Positions 47,603-55,775 of a stretch of 64,000 bases of DNA are shown piece by piece. The position numbers and the translations under genes are program-made. The stretch is taken from assembly GCF_023715415.1 (NCBI RefSeq), contig NZ_JAMBOB010000005.1, positions 62,001-126,000 of the forward strand, in the 5' to 3' direction. Position 1 is the first letter of the stretch, and each line of letters starts with the position of its first letter. The notes beneath the pieces were generated by a model that was given only the letters and a program-made list of their open reading frames with translations, was not told the DNA's origin and ran no database searches. Source of the stretch: Neobacillus niacini (GTDB taxonomy: Bacteria > Bacillota > Bacilli > Bacillales > Cytobacillaceae).

Positions 47603-47815
47603 ATGCACATGAATCAAAATGATATGAGATTTGGCTTTGGTTTTGGTCGACCAGGCTTCGGTTTTGGTCGTCGCAGGTTTGGATTCGGATTTGGATTACC
47701 ATTCCTAGGAGGATTAGCACTAGGGGCAGCATTAAGTCCAGGACCTTACTATTATCCTTACCCGTATCCATACTATCCGCCATACCCATATCCTTACTAC
47801 TATCCTTACTATTAA
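47603..47815 (+). CDS. Low-complexity Phe/Gly- and Pro/Tyr-rich small protein
   Basis: A 70-residue protein with two repetitive halves: FGFGFGRPGFGFGRRRFGFG, then after a short hydrophobic stretch (FLGGLALGAAL) a tail of Y, P and S with YPYPYY-type repeats. ATG 47603 follows GAGGAGG; an ATG at 47585 overlaps that site. A terminator follows. Composition resembles spore coat or exosporium-associated proteins of Bacillus, which is inference only. CATATTCT about 40 bases upstream could be a mother-cell sigma -10, but I saw no convincing -35. Confidence 0.72.
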   Translation: MHMNQNDMRFGFGFGRPGFGFGRRRFGFGFGLPFLGGLALGAALSPGPYYYPYPYPYYPPYPYPYYYPYY

Positions 47816-47819
47816 CAAT

Positions 47820-47858
47820 CATAGCCTTTGCAGGTACAATTCCTGCAAGGCTTTTTTA
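47820..47858 (+). terminator. Terminator after the FG/PY-rich gene
   Basis: AGCCTTTGCAGG and CCTGCAAGGCT arms followed by T residues. Confidence 0.88.
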
Positions 47859-47925
47859 CTAAATTATTGTGATAAAATCAAATTTCATAAGAAATGAGTT
47901 GGGATTCCACTATATATTTGATAAA

Positions 47926-47940
47926 ATGAAAGTGCTTTCA
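47926..47940. promoter_or_regulatory. cre-like palindrome before ald
   Basis: ATGAAAGTGCTTTCA has symmetric TGAAAG/CTTTCA arms and fits the cre consensus except for T in place of the central C. It lies about 85 bases before the ald start. Confidence 0.5.
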
Positions 47941-48024
47941 TGGTAAATTCCTTACTTAGATAAATGGTTATATTAAAATCATCTTGGTTCATTTACTATG
48001 ATAATACTAATTGGGGGTAAGTAC

Positions 48025-49146
48025 ATGCGAATCGGGGTTCCAAGAGAGATAAAAAATAATGAAAATCGCGTTGCGATGACACCAGCTGGGGTCTATAATC
48101 TTTTGAAATTTGGTCATGAGGTATACATTGAAAAAGGTGCAGGACTCGGTTCGGCTTTTACTGATGAGGATTATATAACTGCAGGGGCAAAGATCGTAGA
48201 AACAGCTTCAGAAGCTTGGTCGATGGAAATGGTTATGAAAGTCAAAGAACCACTTCCAAGTGAGTACCAATATTTTCGTGAAGGTTTAATCCTATTTACA
48301 TACTTACATTTAGCTCCTGAACCAGAACTAACAAAAGCCTTAATTGATAATAAAGTGGTAGGAATTGCTTATGAAACAGTTCAGTTACCAAATAACTCAC
48401 TGCCATTATTGACCCCAATGAGTGAAGTTGCAGGAAGAATGGCAGCTCAGATTGGTGCTCAATTCCTTGAAAAAGTTCATGGCGGGAAAGGAATTCTTTT
48501 ATCAGGGGTTCCGGGTGTTCAAAGAGGAACCGTCACAATCATCGGCGGCGGTGTAGCAGGAACAAATGCTGCGAAAATGGCAATCGGACTTGGTGCAAAG
48601 GTTACAATTATCGATTTGAATCCCGAACGTCTTCGTCAACTGGATGATATCTTTGGTTCTGACATCACAACATTAATGTCGAACCCTTATAATATTGCCG
48701 AAGCTGTTAAAGAATCTGACTTAGTGATTGGTGCAGTCCTAATTCCAGGTGCAAAAGCTCCTAAGCTAGTTTCTGAAGCAATGATTCAATCAATGACACC
48801 AGGAAGTGTCGTAGTGGATATTGCAATTGATCAAGGTGGTATCTTTGAAACAACGGATCGTATTACAACACACGATAACCCAACATATATTAAACATGGC
48901 GTTGTTCATTATGCTGTTGCAAATATGCCTGGGGCTGTTCCAAGAACTTCTACCATGGCGTTAACCAACGTAACCGTACCATATGCAATCCAAATTGCAA
49001 ATAAGGGTTATCGACAAGCATGTCTCGAAAATGAAGCGCTCCTAAAAGGTATCAATACCCTAGGCGGCTTTGTAACATACGAAGCAGTAGCAGAAGCACA
49101 CGGTCTTCACTATTCAGATACTAAAACATTACTTGGACAATTGTAA
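48025..49146 (+). CDS. ald: Alanine dehydrogenase
   Basis: Reversible NAD-dependent oxidative deamination of L-alanine to pyruvate and ammonia, important for alanine use and sporulation. The 373-residue protein begins [20 protein letters not shown], has the NAD-binding [20 protein letters not shown] near residue 172, and the substrate-region Lys in MKVKEP and His in YLHLA. ATG 48025 follows GGGGGTAAG. A cre-like box upstream suggests carbon control. Confidence 0.95.
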   Translation: MRIGVPREIKNNENRVAMTPAGVYNLLKFGHEVYIEKGAGLGSAFTDEDYITAGAKIVETASEAWSMEMVMKVKEPLPSEYQYFREGLILFTYLHLAPEPELTKALIDNKVVGIAYETVQLPNNSLPLLTPMSEVAGRMAAQIGAQFLEKVHGGKGILLSGVPGVQRGTVTIIGGGVAGTNAAKMAIGLGAKVTIIDLNPERLRQLDDIFGSDITTLMSNPYNIAEAVKESDLVIGAVLIPGAKAPKLVSEAMIQSMTPGSVVVDIAIDQGGIFETTDRITTHDNPTYIKHGVVHYAVANMPGAVPRTSTMALTNVTVPYAIQIANKGYRQACLENEALLKGINTLGGFVTYEAVAEAHGLHYSDTKTLLGQL

Positions 49147-49470
49147 TAGTACAGCCTAGTTAACACCGCAATAAAAATAAAGCCAGCTTCATAACGAAGC
49201 TGGCCGTTTGTATTCATTTTATAGAGCCGCATTTGCCGTACCTCATATAAGAAAGTTTTAAACCACCACTCCTCAAAGTGGGTGTTCGCAAAAGCCTCCT
49301 GCTTGTCCTCCATGTCGTTATAGACAGAGGCTTGTCATTATAGCTTTGATAATAAAACTCCCTGTTACAGCTTAAAGGTTAAAACTTAATTATCACTACG
49401 AACAACGCAGCTTGTATTTGTATATTACTGCAAATCCTTCAACATTTCAATGGTAAAAAAATCTAAATAT
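49147..49470. other. Gene-poor gap with orphan hairpins between ald and the M24 peptidase gene
   Basis: This 324-base stretch starts with a terminator-like hairpin (49175-49208, GCCAGCTTC/GAAGCTGGC). It continues with two imperfect inverted segments: CCACCACT/AGTGGGTG around 49260-49285 and AAGCCTC/GAGGCTT around 49294-49335. A 67-codon open frame on the minus strand lacks a ribosome binding site and runs through the hairpins, so I do not call it. It could be a decayed mobile-element end. Confidence 0.5.
49175..49208 (+). terminator. Terminator-like hairpin after ald
   Basis: GCCAGCTTC and GAAGCTGGC arms with a four-base loop. The T tail is weak. Confidence 0.6.
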
Positions 49471-50568
49471 TTATCGAATAATTTGTAGTTCTTTTGGGAA
49501 TTTGGTTAAGACTTTAGCTCCGTCAGCAGTTATATAAATATCATCCTCAATTCGTACTCCTGCTACACCAGGAACATAAATTCCTGGTTCAATGGTATAC
49601 ACCATTCCTTCTTCAATAACCAATTGATTTGTCTCTGTCATCGAAGGATACTCATGTACACTAATTCCTAAGCCATGCCCGAGGCGGTGCGGGAAGTATT
49701 CCCCATAGCCTGCATCCCCAATAATTCTCCGAGCCGTTATGTCAACCTCAGCGGCTGTAACACCCGGTCTACTTGCCTCAACAGCTGCTAACTGTGCTTT
49801 TAGTACGGTATCATAGATTTCTTTTTGTTTATCATTTATATCACCGTAAGCAACGGTTCTTGTAATATCAGAACAATAGCGATCTACTACGACACCTAAA
49901 TCAAATAGTACTAAATCGCCCTTTTGAATTTTTGTCCCACCTGGATTACCATGTGGGGACGCAGCATTTGCACCTGTTAAAACCATAGTTGAAAATGACA
50001 TTTCCGTTACGCCTTTTTGCTTAAGTGCATACTCAACCGCATTAAGAACTTCTAATTCTGTTCGCCCTTCTTTGATTTCGCTGCAACCGACTTCTATTGC
50101 GTAATCAGCTAAGGCACAAGCTTCTTCGATAATTTTTAATTCCTTTGCATCTTTAATCATCCGCAGCTTTCTTAACTTTTCTTCTGCGGAAACAAAAGCT
50201 GCACCTGTGAATAAAGCTGTTAGCTGTTCGAAGCGTTCTACATTCATATGTTCCTTTTCAATCGCTACTTTCTGTACTCCATTTAGTCTTTTTTTGATTG
50301 AAGTATGTACTAATTCCCATGGATTTTCGATATCACTGTAGCCAATAATTTCTTGGTTCCAGCCAGAGCTTTTGACATCATGTACTTCCATCCCAGGACA
50401 TACAAGGAAGGGCTCTTCCTCTTGGAAAACTGCTAGGGCAAGTAAACGCTCGTGTGGATTTGAGAAAAATCCGCTTAAATAAAATACATTTTCAGAAGAG
50501 GTGATGAAGCTTACTTCAATCCCATTTTCCTTCATCCATGCTTGAAGTTTTTTTAATCTTTGGTTCAT
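49471..50568 (-). CDS. M24-family Xaa-Pro peptidase
   Basis: A 365-residue two-domain metallopeptidase. An N-terminal creatinase-like domain (1-125) precedes the pita-bread catalytic domain with ligands in FDLGVVVDRYCSDITRT (two Asp), HRLGHGLGISVHEYP (His), YTIEPGIY (Glu) and GVRIEDD (Glu). It probably cleaves Xaa-Pro dipeptides or short peptides; YkvY/PepQ-like enzymes are closest by motif. ATG 50568 follows GGAGGCG; the frame opens 18 codons earlier without support. Specificity is inferred. Confidence 0.9.
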   Translation of the reverse strand: MNQRLKKLQAWMKENGIEVSFITSSENVFYLSGFFSNPHERLLALAVFQEEEPFLVCPGMEVHDVKSSGWNQEIIGYSDIENPWELVHTSIKKRLNGVQKVAIEKEHMNVERFEQLTALFTGAAFVSAEEKLRKLRMIKDAKELKIIEEACALADYAIEVGCSEIKEGRTELEVLNAVEYALKQKGVTEMSFSTMVLTGANAASPHGNPGGTKIQKGDLVLFDLGVVVDRYCSDITRTVAYGDINDKQKEIYDTVLKAQLAAVEASRPGVTAAEVDITARRIIGDAGYGEYFPHRLGHGLGISVHEYPSMTETNQLVIEEGMVYTIEPGIYVPGVAGVRIEDDIYITADGAKVLTKFPKELQIIR

Positions 50569-50741
50569 AACTACGCCTCCTAAAATAAACTTCCTTCTTG
50601 AGGGTATCAATTTTAAATCCATGTGTAAACAATCTTACTTTAGCATGTGCTAAATCCCCCCATTTATGGATATAAATGAGGAAGGAATTTAGAAGTTTTT
50701 ATTGAAATACATACTATAACAATTTTGGAGGAGATAGGTAA

Positions 50742-51422
50742 ATGAAGGTTTCATATCATGGACATTCAGTCGTTCAAATTCAGGTCAATGGGAAAAATAT
50801 TATCATTGACCCTTTTATTCGGGGTAATCAGTTAACAGATTTAAAAGTGGATGATGTAAATCCAGATGTAATTTTGTTAACACATGGTCACAATGACCAC
50901 GTTGGAGACACTGTGGAGTTAGCCAGAAGAAACAATTCGCTTGTTATTGCCAATCATGAGATTTCAACATTTTTATGCTGGCAGGGTGTTAATACGCATG
51001 GCATGCATATCGGCGGCGCACATCAATTTGATTTTGGCAAAGTCAAATTAACACAAGCTTTTCATGGATCCAGCTATGAAACGGAAAATAAAGAACTTAT
51101 TTATTGTGGCATGCCTGCGGGAATTCTTTTTATGGCAGAGGGTAAGACGGTTTATCATGCAGGTGATACGGGATTATTTTCGGATATGAAGCTTATCGGA
51201 GAAAGACACCCGATTGATTTGGCTTTCTTGCCAATCGGTGATAATTTTACAATGGGTCCAGAAGATGCAGCGTATGCAGCAAAATTATTAGGTGCAAAAA
51301 CCATTGTTCCGATTCATTACAATACGTTTCCGCCAATTAAACAGGATCCGAAGCAATTTATTGAATTGCTTGAATATAAGAATGGAAAAGTGATGGAACC
51401 TGGAGAATTTATAGAATTATAA
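50742..51422 (+). CDS. ytkL: UPF0173 metallo-hydrolase YtkL
   Basis: A 226-residue MBL-fold protein. Metal-binding motif [11 protein letters not shown] lies near residue 48. Further ligands are the Asp in [10 protein letters not shown] and the His in [11 protein letters not shown]. The substrate is unknown for this family. ATG 50742 follows TTGGAGGAGAT. It begins the ytkL-ytoI-ytpI-nrnA block as in B. subtilis. Confidence 0.9.
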   Translation: MKVSYHGHSVVQIQVNGKNIIIDPFIRGNQLTDLKVDDVNPDVILLTHGHNDHVGDTVELARRNNSLVIANHEISTFLCWQGVNTHGMHIGGAHQFDFGKVKLTQAFHGSSYETENKELIYCGMPAGILFMAEGKTVYHAGDTGLFSDMKLIGERHPIDLAFLPIGDNFTMGPEDAAYAAKLLGAKTIVPIHYNTFPPIKQDPKQFIELLEYKNGKVMEPGEFIEL

Positions 51423-51487
51423 TACTTTTTTATCCCTTCTATGCATAAAGTGAAACAAGCAGTCCGTTTTGAAGGGAGACAAGAGAA

Positions 51488-51724
51488 TTGAAAAAAAACC
51501 GATACTTACTATGCCTTTTGCTATGTGGATTCATGCTTTATTTTGCTGTACCGAGACTCTCTTTATTTGCAGAAGGTCTTGAAGGGGTCTTTGCCCTGAG
51601 TTGGCTTGCGTTTGCATTAATTGTTATAGCAGGGAATCTGACTGCCATGTTGTATAGTCCAAAGAGGACATTAAAAAAACGCCAAGCACTTCGGGTCAAC
51701 AAGAAATCACGATCTTATTATTAA
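51488..51724 (+). CDS. Small two-helix membrane protein with basic tail
   Basis: A 78-residue protein with two hydrophobic helices (about residues 6-22 and 35-56) and a strongly basic C-terminus (KRTLKKRQALRVNKKSRSYY). TTG 51488 follows GAAGGGAGACAAGAGA. It lies alone between ytkL and a repeat element and ends at a terminator. I do not recognise the family. Confidence 0.7.
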   Translation: MKKNRYLLCLLLCGFMLYFAVPRLSLFAEGLEGVFALSWLAFALIVIAGNLTAMLYSPKRTLKKRQALRVNKKSRSYY

Positions 51725-51737
51725 ATACCACACTTCA

Positions 51738-51766
51738 AGGGGAGCCCGTAAAACGGCTCTTTTTGC
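51738..51766 (+). terminator. Terminator after the small membrane protein gene
   Basis: GGAGCCCG and CGGCTCTTTTT arms with a T tail. Confidence 0.7.
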
Positions 51767-51821
51767 GTTGGTTTATTAGTCGAAATAATGGTATAAATAA
51801 TATATCGATTAATTTATTATT

Positions 51822-52008
51822 AGGCTGTGTTTAAAGAGGTCTGTTGATTTACGCTCCAGGCGCTACGCTTTCCGCGGGCTCGCCCGTGAGCCTCCTCGGT
51901 CGTTCCGACCTGCGGGGTCTCACTCAGCTCGTCCATCCCGCAGGAGTCGAGCGCCTTCCGCTCCAATCAACAGGGTTCTAAAATCAACAGTATCCTTTAA
52001 CACAGCCT
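51822..52008. repeat. MITE-like structured repeat, family 2, copy C (inverted orientation)
   Basis: A 187-base element with terminal inverted repeats (AGGCTGTGTTTAAAG at the left, CTTTAACACAGCCT at the right) and the same GTTGATT/AATCAAC-bounded GC-rich core as 33127-33255, but in reverse orientation. It is flanked by the direct repeat ATTATT at 51816-51821 and 52009-52014, consistent with a 6-bp target-site duplication. Confidence 0.88.
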
Positions 52009-52041
52009 ATTATTAAAGGGTAATAGAAGAGGGTGAAGGTC

Positions 52042-53361
52042 TTGGCTACAAAGCATGAACAGATTCTACAATATATTGATGAACTTCCAGTAGGTGAAAA
52101 AATATCTGTACGTCAAATCGCCAAGGCGATGACAGTTAGTGAAGGTACAGCCTACAGAGCAATCAAGGAAGCTGAAAATAAAGGATATGTAAGTACAATT
52201 GAGCGTGTAGGTACGATTAGGATAGAACGAAAGAAAAAAGAGAATATTGAAAAGCTCACCTTTGCTGAAGTGGTTAATATTGTGGAAGGTCAGGTTTTAG
52301 GCGGAAAGACCGGATTGCATAAAACACTAAATAAATTTGTAATCGGGGCAATGAAACTCGAGGCGATGATGCGCTATACTGGTCCGGATAACCTATTAAT
52401 CGTAGGAAATCGTACACAAGCACAGGAGCTGGCATTAAAGGCTGGTGCTGCTGTATTAATTACTGGCGGCTTTGATACCGAAGACCATATCAAAAAATTA
52501 GCAGATAGTCTTGAAATGCCAATCATATCGACCAGTTATGATACTTTTACAGTGGCAACGATGATAAACCGTGCCATCTATGACCAGTTAATAAAAAAGG
52601 AAATTATTCTGGTGGAGGATATCCTAACCCCGCTTTCAGAGACTTATTTTCTAAAGTCTTCTGATAAGGTTACAGTGTGGCATAACTTGAATCATGAAAC
52701 CACCCACAGCCGTTATCCTGTTGTTGATCAAAACATGAAGATTCAAGGAATGGTAACAGCAAAGGACGTTATGGGTCAGGAAGCTGATACTTCCATTGAT
52801 AAAATCATGACAAAACAGCCGATGACTGTTTCTGGCAAGACAAGTGTTGCCTCTACGGCACATATGATGGTTTGGGAAGGGATAGAAGTCCTACCCGTTG
52901 TGGATGATAACAACCGTCTTGAAGGAATTATCAGCAGGCAGGATGTATTAAAGGCATTGCAAATGAACCAACGCCAACCTCAAGTAGGAGAAACGCTTGA
53001 TGATATCGTCACCAACCAAATGGTGTTAATGCGCGGAAGAGCAAAAGGTGAAGAAGTTTACACCAGTGAAGTTACTCCGCAAATGACGAACCATCTAGGA
53101 ACCATTTCCTACGGAGTTTTCACGACAATTGTTACGGAGGCAGCAAATCGTATACTGCGAAGCTATAAAAAAGGTGACCTTGTTGTTGAAAACATGACCA
53201 TTTATTTTCTCAAGCCTGTTCAGATGGAAAGTGTCATCGAAATCTTCCCAAAAGTACTTGAAGTAGGCCGAAAGTTTGGAAAGGTCGATGTCGAGGTCTT
53301 TAATGATGGCATCCTCGTTGGAAAAGCAATGATGATGTGTCAGTTGATTGATAGGACATAA
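52042..53361 (+). CDS. ytoI: YtoI: HTH, DRTGG, two CBS and hotdog domain protein
   Basis: A 439-residue multidomain cytoplasmic protein. The order is an N-terminal winged helix (1-60; VRQIAKAMTVSEGTAYRAIKEA), a DRTGG domain (about 70-180), two CBS domains (190-310), and a C-terminal thioesterase-like hotdog domain (325-435). CBS pairs typically sense adenine nucleotides. The function is unknown, though a metabolite-sensing regulator is plausible. TTG 52042 is chosen over GTG 52033 because it matches the ATKHEQIL start of the family and gives the B. subtilis length. Confidence 0.9.
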   Translation: MATKHEQILQYIDELPVGEKISVRQIAKAMTVSEGTAYRAIKEAENKGYVSTIERVGTIRIERKKKENIEKLTFAEVVNIVEGQVLGGKTGLHKTLNKFVIGAMKLEAMMRYTGPDNLLIVGNRTQAQELALKAGAAVLITGGFDTEDHIKKLADSLEMPIISTSYDTFTVATMINRAIYDQLIKKEIILVEDILTPLSETYFLKSSDKVTVWHNLNHETTHSRYPVVDQNMKIQGMVTAKDVMGQEADTSIDKIMTKQPMTVSGKTSVASTAHMMVWEGIEVLPVVDDNNRLEGIISRQDVLKALQMNQRQPQVGETLDDIVTNQMVLMRGRAKGEEVYTSEVTPQMTNHLGTISYGVFTTIVTEAANRILRSYKKGDLVVENMTIYFLKPVQMESVIEIFPKVLEVGRKFGKVDVEVFNDGILVGKAMMMCQLIDRT

Positions 53362-53398
53362 AAAAGGCCGCTACCAAAGGGTAAGCGGCTCTCATTTA
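53362..53398. terminator. Terminator-like hairpin, ytoI/ytpI
   Basis: GGCCGCT and AGCGGCT arms between convergent genes. The T-rich tail is moderate. Confidence 0.65.
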
Positions 53399-53707
53399 TT
53401 ATTGCACATTATAGCTCTCAGCTTCTTCTGCTGCAAATGGCAGGTAATGTTTATATTTCTTAAAACCCACAACAGTAAACACTGCTCCATAAACAATGAA
53501 GATTAATGAAACAATAATGGTAACGGTCGTTTGTGAAATGAAAATTAAATGGTTGAACCCAAATAGGCCGACAAACAACCCTAGAGCAATATTGGATTTG
53601 GCAGCAAGCCATTTCTTTTCAACGGGACGGCTGCTTCTAAAATATTTGGTTTTATAGAATAAATAGAAAGCGAATAAAATGACAATCAGAAAAACTAGAA
53701 CAGACAT
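53399..53707 (-). CDS. ytpI: YtpI membrane protein
   Basis: A 102-residue protein with three predicted transmembrane helices (about 2-20, 38-58 and 62-82) and a short hydrophilic tail. ATG 53707 follows TTGGAGG, while the frame opens 14 codons further up. Position between ytoI and nrnA identifies it as the YtpI family. Function is unknown. Confidence 0.83.
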   Translation of the reverse strand: MSVLVFLIVILFAFYLFYKTKYFRSSRPVEKKWLAAKSNIALGLFVGLFGFNHLIFISQTTVTIIVSLIFIVYGAVFTVVGFKKYKHYLPFAAEEAESYNVQ

Positions 53708-53804
53708 TATATTTCCTCCAAGTCTAAAATTCTCTTGTTCATTGTACATATTATTTTAACAAAATTCTACCCTAGCTTTCGAAATCAATAAAGAGGTGAT
53801 CACA

Positions 53805-54749
53805 TTGAATGAAAAAATCTTAGAAATGATTGAACAATATGAAACCATCATCGTCCATCGCCATGTCCGTCCAGATCCGGATGCGTATGGTTCACAATGC
53901 GGATTGGTTGAAATCTTAAAAGCATCTTATCCTAATAAAAGGGTGTTCGCAGTTGGGAAAGAAGAAAGGTCGCTTCATTTTATGCGCCGTCTTGATGTCA
54001 TTGAAGATGAGTTGTATAGAGGAGCCTTAGTCATTGTCTGTGACACAGCAAATGCTGAGAGGATTTGCGACAAAAGATATTCATTTGGCGATAAGCTAAT
54101 TAAAATAGACCATCACCCTAACGAAGATCCTTACGGCGATTTATTGTGGGTAGATACGACGGCAAGTTCCTGCAGTGAGATGATTTATGAATTTTATCTA
54201 TTTGGTAAAGACCGAGGATTAAAATTAAATGATGAGGCTGCCAGACTTTTATTTGGCGGAATTGTTGGTGATACAGGAAGGTTCCTATTTCCAAGTACTA
54301 CAGATAAAACCTTTGCCTATGCAGGGGAACTGATTCACTATAATTTTTCAAGAACCGAACTCTTTGACAAGATGTATGAGCGGGACACCAATATTATTAA
54401 ATTAAACGGCTACATCCTCCAAAATTTCGAAATGCAGAGTAACGGCGTCGCTTCAGTCCTGCTTACAAAGAAGCTATTGGAAGAATATGATGCAGTGCCA
54501 TCAGAGGCTTCTTTACTTGTAGGTACATTAGGAGATGTAAAAGGGATTAAGGCATGGGTCTTTTTTATTGAAGAGGAAGATCAAATCAGGGTACGACTGC
54601 GTTCAAAGGGTCCAGTAATCAATGGGGTTGCCAGAAAGTTTAAAGGTGGTGGACATCCACTTGCCTCAGGTGCTTCTATTTATTCATGGGATGAAGTGGA
54701 TCATGTAATAAAAGAACTTAATGAAGTTTGTGACAAGTTTCAACCCTAG
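53805..54749 (+). CDS. nrnA: Oligoribonuclease/pAp phosphatase NrnA
   Basis: Degrades 2-5-nucleotide RNA fragments and dephosphorylates pAp. The 314-residue DHH-family protein shows HRHVRPDPDAYGSQ (metal ligands) near residue 19, VCDTANAERI, the DHH motif DHHPNEDPYGD, and the DHHA1 substrate motif GGGHPLASGA near 284. TTG 53805 follows AAGAGGTGAT. GTG 53796 lies within that binding site and is rejected. Confidence 0.95.
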   Translation: MNEKILEMIEQYETIIVHRHVRPDPDAYGSQCGLVEILKASYPNKRVFAVGKEERSLHFMRRLDVIEDELYRGALVIVCDTANAERICDKRYSFGDKLIKIDHHPNEDPYGDLLWVDTTASSCSEMIYEFYLFGKDRGLKLNDEAARLLFGGIVGDTGRFLFPSTTDKTFAYAGELIHYNFSRTELFDKMYERDTNIIKLNGYILQNFEMQSNGVASVLLTKKLLEEYDAVPSEASLLVGTLGDVKGIKAWVFFIEEEDQIRVRLRSKGPVINGVARKFKGGGHPLASGASIYSWDEVDHVIKELNEVCDKFQP

Positions 54750-54787
54750 TGAAAGAATCGGCCTCAATTTTTGGGCCGATTCTTTTC
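54750..54787. terminator. Bidirectional terminator, nrnA/ytrI
   Basis: AAGAATCGGCC and GGGCCGATTCTT arms between convergent genes. Confidence 0.88.
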
Positions 54788-55289
54788 ATTGTTCGAATTC
54801 TATTTCTAGTTGAATGGACAGTGTGGTGAAAATTACCATTTCCTTAACTCGCAGTTTAAACCTTTTGTCATTTATTTTAACAGGTTTATTATGAATGATT
54901 TTTTTGATTAATTCCTTGCTTTTATAGACGGTATCAATGTCCTTTGCAATCATTAAACTAATGTCATCCTTTACAGAATCTTCTATTTCTGAGACGCTTA
55001 GCATATCTAGCTTGAATTTTTCCCAATTTGTTATTTTAATATTGATTTTTTGAATCGTCAGCTGCTCAATCGTCCGTTTATTAATCTCTTTATACTCTTC
55101 CTGCCATATCTTTTTTTCCTCTTTTAAGTCAACGATTTCTTCCCTTTGTTTATCAATTAATGCAGTATGCTGCTCCTGCCACACACCAAAAATATAAATG
55201 AAAATACACCAGCTAATCGCACCGCCAATGACCATACCTGCAAAGAAACGCTGCCATGCTGGGTTTCGATAATAGGGAGGAATTCTCAC
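54786..55289 (-). CDS. ytrI: Sporulation membrane protein YtrI
   Basis: A 167-residue protein with one transmembrane helix near residues 13-35 (FFAGMVIGGAISWCIFIYIFG), a coiled-coil-like charged segment (about 40-70) and a C-terminal domain. In B. subtilis YtrI and YtrH are made in the mother cell under sigma-E and are needed for efficient sporulation. GTG 55289 follows ACAGGAG and overlaps the ytrH stop as GTGA; it gives the family length. An upstream start at 55313 is rejected. Confidence 0.88.
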   Translation of the reverse strand: MRIPPYYRNPAWQRFFAGMVIGGAISWCIFIYIFGVWQEQHTALIDKQREEIVDLKEEKKIWQEEYKEINKRTIEQLTIQKINIKITNWEKFKLDMLSVSEIEDSVKDDISLMIAKDIDTVYKSKELIKKIIHNKPVKINDKRFKLRVKEMVIFTTLSIQLEIEFEQ

Positions 55290-55621
55290 GATATATACTC
55301 CTGTGTTAACCAATTAATAATTAGTGCACCTGTCTGTGCTCCGCCTAATGCAGAAAGGATAATGAGGAGCTGCTTAAAAATGTCCCGGGTTTCTGCATTA
55401 AATATCCCCCTCTCAAAGGTGTATACAGCATCAAATGTCCCGCCAATCGCAGCGACAATTGCCCATATTCTTAAGTCTGTAGACAGCCTGTAAACAGCCG
55501 TGAGCGGTGGTTGTCCAGTCAAAAAGGCAGCGATTCCCCCAATTAAAGCACCGCCCAAAATAACGCCTAAAGCAATAAAATAGCTTTCAATAAAAGTAGG
55601 AAAAAAACCAATCTCTTTCAT
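55286..55621 (-). CDS. ytrH: Sporulation membrane protein YtrH
   Basis: A 111-residue membrane protein with three hydrophobic segments (FIESYFIALGVILGGALIGGI, the helix at about 55-70, and LLIILSALGGAQTGALIINW). ATG 55621 follows TTGAGGTT. It is the first gene of ytrHI, translationally coupled to ytrI. A mother-cell sigma-E promoter is expected; sequence around 55650-55680 has only a weak match. Confidence 0.85.
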   Translation of the reverse strand: MKEIGFFPTFIESYFIALGVILGGALIGGIAAFLTGQPPLTAVYRLSTDLRIWAIVAAIGGTFDAVYTFERGIFNAETRDIFKQLLIILSALGGAQTGALIINWLTQEYIS

Positions 55622-55775
55622 AACCTCAACCGCCCTTACAAAGTATAAATACCCTACTACCATTTATATGGACAAACACCCTTGATTATGTTTTTTAAAA
55701 TAAGAACATATTTTCCTTTTTTAGCGTTTGGCTCTATAATAAAGATAAGAGTTTTAAATGAAAGAGGTGACAAAA

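Noticed and set aside
49110-49313. A 67-codon minus-strand frame after ald, beginning MEDKQEAFANTHFEEWW.
   Set aside because: No ribosome binding site, runs through two hairpins and into the ald terminator and gene; treated as non-coding.
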